NCBI GenBank assembly: GCA_028820215.1
Contig: JAPPKD010000211.1
Location: 1 to 41,012 of the forward strand
Direction: 5' to 3'
Source of the DNA: Spirochaetaceae bacterium
Lineage (GTDB): Bacteria; Spirochaetota; Spirochaetia; SZUA-6; Bin103
Length of the DNA: 41,012 bases
Of the stretch, positions 9,321-15,709 are shown in pieces. Each line of letters begins with the position of its first letter. The stretch's first letter is position 1. Both the position numbers and the translations under genes were made by a program. The notes beneath the pieces are model-generated. The model saw only the letters and a list, made by a program, of their open reading frames with translations, was not told where the DNA came from and searched no databases.

Positions 9321-10016
9321 GTGACGGGCCGGCAGTTCATCGCCCGGGTTCGTGAGGTTGGCCGCGCGCGTGGCGTGGAGGTTCGGATCGACACGATGAA
9401 AGGCAAAGGTAGCCATGTCCTTCTTCTGTACGGCGACGATCGCAGAACGATCGTCAAGGACCGCCGCAAGGAGCTGGGCGCTGGCCTGTTGTCCGCGATG
9501 ATTCGCCAACTTGGACTGCAACGAAGTGACTTCGAGAGTAAGCCCCCGTCACCGGAGAACGCCATGCGCTTTGTCTATCCAGCACGATTGCACCGTACCG
9601 GCCCGGACGAGGTCGTCGTCTCGTTCCGGGACTTGCCGGAGTGCCTGACCTCGGGCGCCGATGAAGCCGAGGCTCTCGCAGAGGCTGCAGACGCTTTGGA
9701 CGTAGCCATCGCCGGCCGCATCGTACACCCGCCTGCTGAAGGAGACCCGATTCCGATGCCGAGTGTCCGGCTCACTGCAGAACATGATGTTGCCGTCCCG
9801 GCGGACACGGCGGCGAAAGCCGCATTGGTGCTTGCGCTCCGCGACAGCGGTCTCTCACGGAGCGGTCTCGCGCGGCGCCTGGGCGTTGACGTGAAGGTGG
9901 TGCGCCGCATGCTCGACCCGCGGCACCGTACTGCTGCCAGCCGAATCGGGGCGGCGCTCCACGAGCTCGGGCGGGAACTGGTCGTGGAGACACGCGTCCC
10001 CCAACCGGTCCGGTAG
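9321..10016 (+). CDS. HicA-HicB toxin-antitoxin fused in one ORF
   Basis: A 231-residue protein if started at the GTG at 9321; the frame is open from an ATG at 9252, but relatives of HicA begin (M)TG-x-x-F/L, matching VTGRQFIARV. Residues ~1-73 are a HicA dsRBD-like toxin with MKGKGSHVLLLY (catalytic His32) and KELGAGLLSAMIRQLGL. Residues ~82-231 are a HicB antitoxin: a partial RNase-H fold (YPARLHRTG..VVSFRDLPECLTSG, then EAADALDVAI) followed by a cro/cI-type helix-turn-helix (ALVLALRDSGLSRSGLARRLGVDVKVVRRMLDPRH). Toxin and antitoxin are normally separate genes; here no stop lies between them. Met82 (ATG 9564) has its own ribosome binding site, so free HicB could also be made. Confidence 0.82.
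   Translation: MTGRQFIARVREVGRARGVEVRIDTMKGKGSHVLLLYGDDRRTIVKDRRKELGAGLLSAMIRQLGLQRSDFESKPPSPENAMRFVYPARLHRTGPDEVVVSFRDLPECLTSGADEAEALAEAADALDVAIAGRIVHPPAEGDPIPMPSVRLTAEHDVAVPADTAAKAALVLALRDSGLSRSGLARRLGVDVKVVRRMLDPRHRTAASRIGAALHELGRELVVETRVPQPVR
9554..9566 (+). promoter_or_regulatory. Internal ribosome binding site and start for HicB
   Basis: GGAG (9554-9557) sits 6 bases before an in-frame ATG (9564) at the point where HicB proteins usually begin (MRFVYPARL). It would allow antitoxin to be translated alone from the fused gene, giving the antitoxin excess needed to silence the toxin. Confidence 0.5.
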
Positions 10017-10159
10017 ACGTCGCGTTCGATCACGACGCGTGGGCGCTGGCGCCGGCGAGCTCGGTCAGTCGGGCGCGGTCGCGCTGTGCGCCAGCTTGGT
10101 CCGAGCAAGAGCGCACGTTCGGTCAGGTCGATCTTCACGCGGCATGCCAGAGTGCGTTC
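10017..10159 (+). other. Intergenic stretch with a possible tail remnant of an AMP-ligase gene
   Basis: There is no gene in this stretch. Read on the minus strand, about 10024-10088 gives QRDRARLTELAGASAHAS followed by a stop, which resembles the C-terminus of the menE product (KPDRVRLTDLARISDAAS plus two residues). The match is short and could be chance, but a longer remnant of the same kind lies at 11102-11248. Confidence 0.3.
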
Positions 10160-10957
10160 ATGCGTTCCGCCACCGCCGAGGAGTACTACCGCCGGCTCAA
10201 CCGGGCTGTCGACTTCATCGTGCGCCGTCTCGACCGGCCCTGCACGATTGAAGAAGTGGCGGCCGAAGCGGCGTTCTCGCGGTTTCACTGCCAGCGCATG
10301 TTCCGAGCCATGACCGGTGAGTCGATCACCGATCTGGTGCGGCGACTGCGCCTTGAGCGCGCGGCGTACCGCCTGCGCCACGAATCGGTCCCGGTGACCG
10401 AGGTCGCGCTCGATGCCGGCTATGACACCCCGGAAGGCTTCTCGCGGGCCTTCCGCCGCGGCTGCGGGATGAGCCCAAGCCGATACCGCACGGCTTCGCC
10501 GCCTCCGGTCTTCAGCGGTGCAGCCGCCAGGGTCAGGTATTACCCCGGCGAGGAGCGCGTTGAAATCGACTCTCCAAATGGAGACACCAGCATGGAAGGA
10601 GACATCACCATGGAAGTTCGCATCGAGACCTTCGACGACATCGAGGTCGCCCGCATTCGTCATGTCGGTCCCTACAGTGGGGTGGGAGCGTGCTTCGAGC
10701 GCCTGTCCCAGTGGGTGGCAACCATCGGCGCCCGGCCGGGCCGGGTCATCGGTATCTACCACGACGACCCCAGCGTCGTCGCTCCGGAGAGTCTGCGCGC
10801 CGACGCGTGCATCGAGCTTTGCACCGACGCCTCGCCCCCGCCCGACATCACGATCGCGAAACTCGGGGCCGGCCGCTACGCCATCCACACCCATCGCGGC
10901 CCCTACGCCGACCTTCGGGAAGCGTACCAGCGACTGTACGGAGAGTGGCTGCCGTAG
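10160..10957 (+). CDS. AraC-family regulator with GyrI-like domain, truncated by an in-frame TAG
   Basis: Residues ~10-112 hold two AraC-type helix-turn-helix motifs (TIEEVAAEAAFSRFHCQRMFR and VTEVALDAGYDTPEGFSRAFRR). From ~residue 145 the GyrI-like small-molecule-binding domain follows (VARIRHVGPYSGVGACFERLSQW, RVIGIYHDDP, CIELC, HTHRGPYADLREAYQRLYGEWLP). The stop TAG at 10955-10957 comes where relatives continue; the same frame runs on for 41 codons with family-like sequence (SGEEVDDRPCMDIYRN, DVCLPLR) to TGA at 11078-11080. One base change (for example GAG to TAG) explains it. The last strand of the GyrI domain is thus lost unless the amber codon is read through. Such regulators normally respond to drugs or other amphipathic ligands. 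Confidence 0.82.
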   Translation: MRSATAEEYYRRLNRAVDFIVRRLDRPCTIEEVAAEAAFSRFHCQRMFRAMTGESITDLVRRLRLERAAYRLRHESVPVTEVALDAGYDTPEGFSRAFRRGCGMSPSRYRTASPPPVFSGAAARVRYYPGEERVEIDSPNGDTSMEGDITMEVRIETFDDIEVARIRHVGPYSGVGACFERLSQWVATIGARPGRVIGIYHDDPSVVAPESLRADACIELCTDASPPPDITIAKLGAGRYAIHTHRGPYADLREAYQRLYGEWLP

Positions 10958-11080
10958 AGCGGCGAGGAGGTCGACGACCGGCCCTGCATGGACATCTATC
11001 GCAATTCGCCCGCCGATACCGCCCCTGCGCAGTTGCTGACCGACGTGTGCCTGCCGCTGCGGGCTGCGCCGAACGGCTGA
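10958..11080 (+). pseudogene. Displaced 3' end of the AraC/GyrI-like gene after the amber codon
   Basis: This is 40 sense codons plus TGA, in frame with the upstream gene, and it encodes the rest of the GyrI-like domain. No start codon with a ribosome binding site precedes it, so it is probably silent unless TAG is suppressed. Confidence 0.7.
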
Positions 11081-11101
11081 TTTCGACGGTCGAGATGCGC
11101 T

Positions 11102-11248
11102 CGGCCGAATCAGGATCGGGGTCGCTCGCACGCCAAGTCGGTCAGACGTGTACGGTCCGGCGTGCCAAGGGGCGAAGGGCGTCCTCTGCATCGCGAGGTA
11201 GCGCACGAGGGTGCTTGTAGTGCGGCAGGCGCTCGGCGAGCAGGGCGA
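11102..11248 (-). pseudogene. Frameshifted C-terminal remnant of a MenE-like AMP-ligase
   Basis: On the minus strand the first frame gives VALLAERLPHYKHPRALPRD..ALRPL, and a shift of one base then gives PLGTPDRTRLTDLACERP before a stop. Both parts align in order with the MenE C-terminus in this window (LLDERLPRYKHPVRYHPLPAD..TPLGKPDRVRLTDLAR). The catalytic Lys of PLGK has become Thr. The remnant begins directly after the stop of the decayed hepT gene. The divergence and frameshift indicate an old copy of menE or of a related acyl-CoA synthetase gene, not a recent duplication. Confidence 0.75.
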
Positions 11249-11502
11249 CTATCCGGTCTCCTCGTGGATCGTCCCCAACAGTCCTTCCAATGCACGACGA
11301 AGCGCCGGGACGTCAGTTCGGATGATGTCCCAGATCACGTCGTCGTCGATGCCGAGACACCCGTGAGCGACTCGGTTGCGCGTTCCGATGACGGCGCGTC
11401 CTGCTCCATGTTCGCCGTGTAAGCAAGCACCTTCTCAGTGAAGTCGAGCATATCCCGAACGTAGCAGCGCCAGTCGCGTGCTTGATGTCCGGCCTCAGAC
11501 AC
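11249..11502 (-). pseudogene. Decayed HepT (DUF86) toxin gene with internal deletion and frameshift
   Basis: A GTG at 11502 overlaps the end of the MNT gene. The first frame reads ..ARDWRCYVRDMLDFTEKVLAYTANMEQDA, the typical HepT N-terminus, then runs into out-of-frame codons and a stop. Shifting frame near 11388 recovers GTRNRVAHGCLGIDDDVIWDIIRTDVPALRRALEGLLG, the HepT C-terminus. About 35-40 residues normally found between these parts are missing, so a deletion caused the shift. The RNase motif Rx4HxY is RNRVAHGC: the conserved Tyr, the residue modified by MNT in characterised pairs, is Cys. The toxin is therefore almost surely inactive. Confidence 0.82.
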
Positions 11503-11785
11503 TGACTATCTCTTTCTCTACAAATGGACGGAACTCAGTCCTGAGTGCCTTGTGGGTGACCAGATCGACTCGGTGATGCAGGAGGTCTTCGATATAGAAC
11601 TGGACGCCAAAGTAGCGTTTCGAAGTTGCTGGTCCATCGAATCTGACCAAGATGTCAACATCGCTGTTGTCGCCCGCCTGATCGCGAGCGACGGAACCGA
11701 AGAGGCCTATCTCCACGACGTCGAAGCGATTCGCGAGGGTTTCCTTGTGCGTGCGCAGCAGCGCAACGGCTTCGTTTCTGCTCAT
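11495..11785 (-). CDS. MNT-type nucleotidyltransferase antitoxin (MNT/HepT system)
   Basis: A 96-residue minimal nucleotidyltransferase. The ATG at 11785 is chosen because relatives start at the helix seen in MSRNEAVALLRTHKE; the frame is open to 11866, which would overlap menE. The core motif is GLFGSVARDQAGDNSDVD (GSx10DxD), followed by ILVRF and by HRVDLVTHKAL, which carries the third acidic residue. In working pairs MNT AMPylates the HepT toxin on Tyr. The frame looks intact while its partner hepT next to it is broken, so the antitoxin is orphaned. Base composition is lower in GC than the neighbours (about 55% over 11521-11580, counted), consistent with acquisition by transfer. Confidence 0.82.
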   Translation of the reverse strand: MSRNEAVALLRTHKETLANRFDVVEIGLFGSVARDQAGDNSDVDILVRFDGPATSKRYFGVQFYIEDLLHHRVDLVTHKALRTEFRPFVEKEIVSV

Positions 11786-11843
11786 GGATTCTACCCGAAC
11801 GTTCCTGACATCCAGCCGCGAGTCCTCACAACACTCTATCAGA

Positions 11844-13262
11844 TCAGGCGCCACTCGCGGCATCACTGATGCGTGCCAGGTCGGTCAGCCGCACGCGGTC
11901 GGGCTTGCCGAGGGGGGTGATGGCGTCCGCCGGCAGCGGATGGTAGCGGACGGGGTGCTTGTAGCGAGGCAGCCGTTCGTCGAGGAGGGCCTGCAGCTCG
12001 TCTTCGGGCGGCAGGTCGCCGACTGACTGGATGAACGCCACCGGGCGGGAGCCGAACGCGGGGTCGGGGGCGGGCACGACCACGGCGAGCGCCACCGCGG
12101 GGTGGGCGCCGAGCACCGCCTCGATCTCCTGCGGATGGATGTTCTCACCGCCGGAGATGAACATGCCGTCGGCGCGGCCGGTGATGGTCAGGACGCCGTC
12201 TTGGAGGCGTCCGCCGTCGCCGGTCGCGAACCAGCCGCCGGATGCGAGCGGCGGCGGTTCGATGCCGTCGGGGCCCAGGTAGCCGGCGAAGAGGGTCTCG
12301 CCGCCGACCTCTACCTGGCCGTCGCGGATGCGCAGCCGCCGGTGCGGCAGCACGCGGCCGCTCGCCGCAGGAGGCGGATCGATACCGGGGGCGGCGGTGG
12401 CGACCTGCGATGCCATCTCCGTGGAGCCGTAGGTGGTCAGCACCGGGATGCCGGCCGCCCGCGCGCGCTCGAGCAGGGCCGGCGCCGTCGCCTGACCGCC
12501 GACCAGCACGCTGCGCAGGGCGGCGCGCCGGTCTTCAGGCAGCTCGATCAGCCGTTGGAGCTGCGCCGGTACCACGGAGAGCCGGGTCGCCCGTGGCAGC
12601 AGCGACAGCGCGTCGTCCGCGCCTTGATCGTCCTCGCGAAACGAGCCGGAGCGGGCGATGAGGGCCGTCGCCCCGGCGAGCAGGCAGCGGAACAGGATCG
12701 ACAGCCCGGCCACGTGGCTCATGGGCAGCGCGACCAGCCAGCGGTCGTCGCGCTCCAGCGGCAGGTTGGCGGCGGAGCCGATGGCGCTGTAAAGATGGTT
12801 GGCCAGGGTGTGGACCACCGCCCGCGGGTTGCCGGTGCTGCCGGAGGTCAGCAGCGCGGTAGCGGGGGAGCCGGGGTCGACCGGGCTCGCGCCGCGGCCG
12901 CTGGGCAGATCCAGGTCGGCGGCCGTGAACGGCGGCCCGCTGCGGAGCTCCGTGCCCAGCTCGCGCACGCGCTCCACCGGGAGCAGCGGGCTCAGGATCA
13001 GCGGCAGCAGGCCCGCGGACCACACGCCGTACAGGAACGCGGCCAGCACGGCGCTGTTCTCGGCCTGCACGGTGACCCGCGAGCCGGGAGTCAGGCCGTA
13101 GGCGCGGAACCGTTCCACCCATCCGCCGGCCGCGTCGGCCAGCCGGCGGTAGCTCAGCCCCTCGCCGGACGGGTGCTCGGCGCCAACCAGCGCGATCGAC
13201 TCGCCGTGGGAGCGGAACAGCTCGACCAAGTCGATCTGCCCGGACGTCAGGCGATCGACCAT
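11844..13262 (-). CDS. menE: o-Succinylbenzoate-CoA ligase
   Basis: A 472-residue member of the AMP-forming acyl-CoA synthetases; it would activate o-succinylbenzoate to OSB-CoA in menaquinone synthesis. Motifs are LLTSGSTGNPRAVVHT (the P-loop-like motif, with Arg where Lys is usual), LPMSHVAGL, TYGSTEMASQV, ATGD, GRADGMFISGGENIHPQEIE, and the C-terminal catalytic Lys in TPLGKPDR. The ATG at 13262 overlaps the end of menA by 16 bases. The assignment as MenE rests mainly on its place in the men operon, since related ligases share these motifs. It is the last gene of the operon; the MNT/HepT remnants lie just beyond its stop. Confidence 0.86.
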   Translation of the reverse strand: MVDRLTSGQIDLVELFRSHGESIALVGAEHPSGEGLSYRRLADAAGGWVERFRAYGLTPGSRVTVQAENSAVLAAFLYGVWSAGLLPLILSPLLPVERVRELGTELRSGPPFTAADLDLPSGRGASPVDPGSPATALLTSGSTGNPRAVVHTLANHLYSAIGSAANLPLERDDRWLVALPMSHVAGLSILFRCLLAGATALIARSGSFREDDQGADDALSLLPRATRLSVVPAQLQRLIELPEDRRAALRSVLVGGQATAPALLERARAAGIPVLTTYGSTEMASQVATAAPGIDPPPAASGRVLPHRRLRIRDGQVEVGGETLFAGYLGPDGIEPPPLASGGWFATGDGGRLQDGVLTITGRADGMFISGGENIHPQEIEAVLGAHPAVALAVVVPAPDPAFGSRPVAFIQSVGDLPPEDELQALLDERLPRYKHPVRYHPLPADAITPLGKPDRVRLTDLARISDAASGA

Positions 13263-14137
13263 CCGATGGAGAACAGCAGGGCGTGAATGAGCATGGTGCG
13301 GGCCGTGCCGGCCAGGGCGTGGTTGAGATCGGGGGGCCGGCTGTCGGGACGCAGCACGATCAGGACCCACGGCATCGCGGCGATGAGCGTCATCAAGGGC
13401 AGCGCTCCGGCCCAGCGGCCGGTGGCGATCGCCAGCACGGTCGGCACCACGGCGGCGCCAACGATGCAGCCCAGGTATTCGGCGCGCGCGAAGCCGGCGC
13501 CGAAGCGGACCGCCAGGGTGCGCTTGCCGGCGGCGCGGTCGGTTTCGATGTCGCGCAGGTTGTTGACGGTCAGGATCGCCGCCGCCAGCAGGCCGGGGCC
13601 GGCGCCGGCGACGATCGCCTCGACCGGCCACGCGCCCGCATGCAGGAAGTAGGTGGCGGCGACGGCGACCGGCCCGAAGAACACGAACGCCATCACGTCG
13701 CCGAATCCCAGGTAGCCGAGCGGCCGGGGTCCGCCGGTATAGGCGAGGGCGGCGGCGACCGAGGCGGCCAGCACCACCAGGATCGGCCAGCCGCCCACGA
13801 TTGCGGCGACCACGCCGATCACGCCCGCCGCCGCGAACACCACGGCGATGCCGCGCTTCAGCTCGTCCGGCTCGAGCAGGCCGGCCTGCGCCACCCGCCG
13901 CGGCCCGACCCGGTCGGCGGTGTCGGCGCCGCGCGCGTGGTCGGCGTGGTCGTTGTGCAGGTTGGTGCCGATCTGGATGGAGAGCGCCCCGAGGAGCGCC
14001 AGCACCGCGGCCGCCCAGGCGAAGGCGTCGTCGGCAGCCGCCATCACCGAGCCGATCAGGACCGGCGCGGCGGCGGCCGGCAGCGTGCGCGGGCGCGCCG
14101 CCTCCAGCCAGATCGCGGTCTTGCTCTTCTGCTTCAC
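13247..14137 (-). CDS. menA: 1,4-Dihydroxy-2-naphthoate polyprenyltransferase
   Basis: A 296-residue integral membrane UbiA-family protein with about eight or nine hydrophobic segments. The two Asp-rich motifs that bind Mg-prenyl diphosphate are present: NLHNDHADHARGADTADRVGPRR (from ~59) and NNLRDIETDRAAGKRTLAVRFG (~190-211). These are the MenA-type versions rather than UbiA or chlorophyll-synthase ones. It prenylates DHNA to demethylmenaquinone at the inner membrane. It lies 10 bases after menB and overlaps menE. It occupies the position where menC sits in the E. coli men operon order (menF-D-H-B-C-E). Confidence 0.93.
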   Translation of the reverse strand: MKQKSKTAIWLEAARPRTLPAAAAPVLIGSVMAAADDAFAWAAAVLALLGALSIQIGTNLHNDHADHARGADTADRVGPRRVAQAGLLEPDELKRGIAVVFAAAGVIGVVAAIVGGWPILVVLAASVAAALAYTGGPRPLGYLGFGDVMAFVFFGPVAVAATYFLHAGAWPVEAIVAGAGPGLLAAAILTVNNLRDIETDRAAGKRTLAVRFGAGFARAEYLGCIVGAAVVPTVLAIATGRWAGALPLMTLIAAMPWVLIVLRPDSRPPDLNHALAGTARTMLIHALLFSIGWSIA

Positions 14138-14147
14138 CCCGGCGGCG

Positions 14148-14969
14148 TCAGGGACGGCGTGGGAACCCGGAGAAGTCCGGCTGCCGCTTCTGCACGAAGG
14201 CGTCCCGGCCTTCCTGCGCCTCCTCCGTCTGGTAGAACAGCATGGTCGCCGCGCCGGCCAGCTCCTGCAGCCCGGCCTGCCCGTCGCAGTCGGCGTTGAA
14301 CGCCGCCTTCAGGCAGCGGATGGCGGTGGGTGAATGCCGGAGGATCTGCCGGCACCAGTTCACGGTTTCCGACTCCAGGTCGGCCAGCGGCACCACCGCG
14401 TTGACCAGGCCCATCGCCAGCGCCTCCTGCGCGTCGTACTGCTTGCACAGGTACCAGATCTCGCGGGCCTTCTTCTGGCCGACGATGCGCGCCAGGTAGC
14501 TGGCGCCGAAGCCGCCGTCGAACGATCCGACGCGCGGGCCGGTCTGGCCGAACACGGCGTTGTCGGCGGCGATGGTCAGGTCGCACATCACGTGCAGGAC
14601 GTGGCCGCCGCCGATCGCGAAGCCGGCCACCATGGCGACGATGGGGAGCGGACAGCGCCGCATCTGCCGCTGGAACTCCAGCACGTTGAGGCGGTCGACC
14701 CCCTCCTCGTCCTGGTAGCCGGCGTGGCCGCGCACCTTCTGGTCGCCGCCGGAGCAGAACGCCAGCTCGCCCGCGCCGGTCAGGATGACCACGCCGATGC
14801 TGCTGTCGTTGGTGGCGTCGCGCAGCGCGTCCATCATCTCTTCCACGGTCAGCGGCGTGAAGGCGTTGCGCACGTGCGGGCGGTTGATGGTGATCTTGGC
14901 GATCCCGCTGGCCTTGTGGAACAGGATCTCGCGGTACGATCCGCAGGCCGTCCAGTCGATCTGACTCAT
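14148..14969 (-). CDS. menB: 1,4-Dihydroxy-2-naphthoyl-CoA synthase
   Basis: A 273-residue crotonase-fold enzyme that closes OSB-CoA to DHNA-CoA. MenB-specific features are [15 protein letters not shown] (oxyanion hole and substrate loop), [57 protein letters not shown], and the C-terminal [12 protein letters not shown] segment that closes the neighbouring active site in the hexamer. Length is normal. The ATG overlaps the menH stop by 4 bases (ATGA at 14966-14969). Confidence 0.96.
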   Translation of the reverse strand: MSQIDWTACGSYREILFHKASGIAKITINRPHVRNAFTPLTVEEMMDALRDATNDSSIGVVILTGAGELAFCSGGDQKVRGHAGYQDEEGVDRLNVLEFQRQMRRCPLPIVAMVAGFAIGGGHVLHVMCDLTIAADNAVFGQTGPRVGSFDGGFGASYLARIVGQKKAREIWYLCKQYDAQEALAMGLVNAVVPLADLESETVNWCRQILRHSPTAIRCLKAAFNADCDGQAGLQELAGAATMLFYQTEEAQEGRDAFVQKRQPDFSGFPRRP

Positions 14970-15709
14970 GGTTTCCGGAGCTCCTCGTCGAGGAAGGTCT
15001 CCACCTGTGTAGCAAATTCGGCCGGCTTTTCACAGAGCACGGCGTGGCCGCAGCCCGTGAGGAGGCGAGCGCGGATCGCGTCGTTCCGTTCCTCCATCCG
15101 CGCGGTGATGCTCACGTAGCGGTCGTCGAGCGTGCCGGCCACGACCAGGGTGGGCTGCCGGAGGCGAGGCAGCTCGTCCCAGAGCGGCGGCAGCGCGCCG
15201 GTGCCCAGGTGGGTCAGCGTGGCCGCCCAGGCGCGGGGGTCGATCCGCAGGCGGCGTGCCAGCATGGCCTGGTAGCACGGATGCGAGCGCACCCGGGCGA
15301 AGATCGGCTGGGCGTACCAGTCGTCCAGGAAGCCACGCAGCGCATCGCCGCCGTCAAGCCCGCGCAGGCGCGCGGCCAGACAGGCGTCGCCGCGTCGCCG
15401 CTCGGCCCGCCCCGTCGCGGTGGGAACGCCGGGGGAGCCGCAGGCCAGCACGCCGGTCCGGTAGCGGTACGGGTCGCGCAGCAGCAGGTGCAGCGCCAGC
15501 CGGGCGCCCATCGAGTAGCCGATCAACACCGCCGGACCCGGGACCGCCCGGCGGATCGCCGTCTCCAGCGAGGCGAGGGTCGGATGCTCCACCAGTGGCG
15601 GCGCCACGCACTGCAGCCGTCCGCAAAACCGGTCGGCGAGCGGCTTCCAGTCGTCCGGGCTGCCCAGGAAGCCGTGCAGCAGCACGGCGGTAGGCGCCGC
15701 GTCGTTCAT
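14966..15709 (-). CDS. menH: MenH-type SHCHC synthase (alpha/beta hydrolase)
   Basis: A 247-residue alpha/beta-hydrolase. It would remove pyruvate from SEPHCHC, the MenD product, to give SHCHC. Seen are [12 protein letters not shown] (oxyanion-hole segment), nucleophile Ser in [12 protein letters not shown], Asp in AGTLDDRYV and His in [10 protein letters not shown], a complete triad. The conserved MenH-like DDWYAQPIF is also present. The ATG at 15709 overlaps the menD stop (ATGA). The assignment rests on operon position plus motifs. Confidence 0.9.
   Translation of the reverse strand: MNDAAPTAVLLHGFLGSPDDWKPLADRFCGRLQCVAPPLVEHPTLASLETAIRRAVPGPAVLIGYSMGARLALHLLLRDPYRYRTGVLACGSPGVPTATGRAERRRGDACLAARLRGLDGGDALRGFLDDWYAQPIFARVRSHPCYQAMLARRLRIDPRAWAATLTHLGTGALPPLWDELPRLRQPTLVVAGTLDDRYVSITARMEERNDAIRARLLTGCGHAVLCEKPAEFATQVETFLDEELRKP

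Noticed and set aside
11552..11869. Plus-strand frame of 105 codons opposite the MNT gene
   Set aside because: The minus-strand frame has the nucleotidyltransferase motif GSx10DxD and the usual length; the plus frame shows none.
13263..13631. Extending menE upstream to 13631
   Set aside because: The extra 123 residues are read from the menA gene in the wrong frame and lack ligase similarity; the ATG at 13262 gives a normal MenE.
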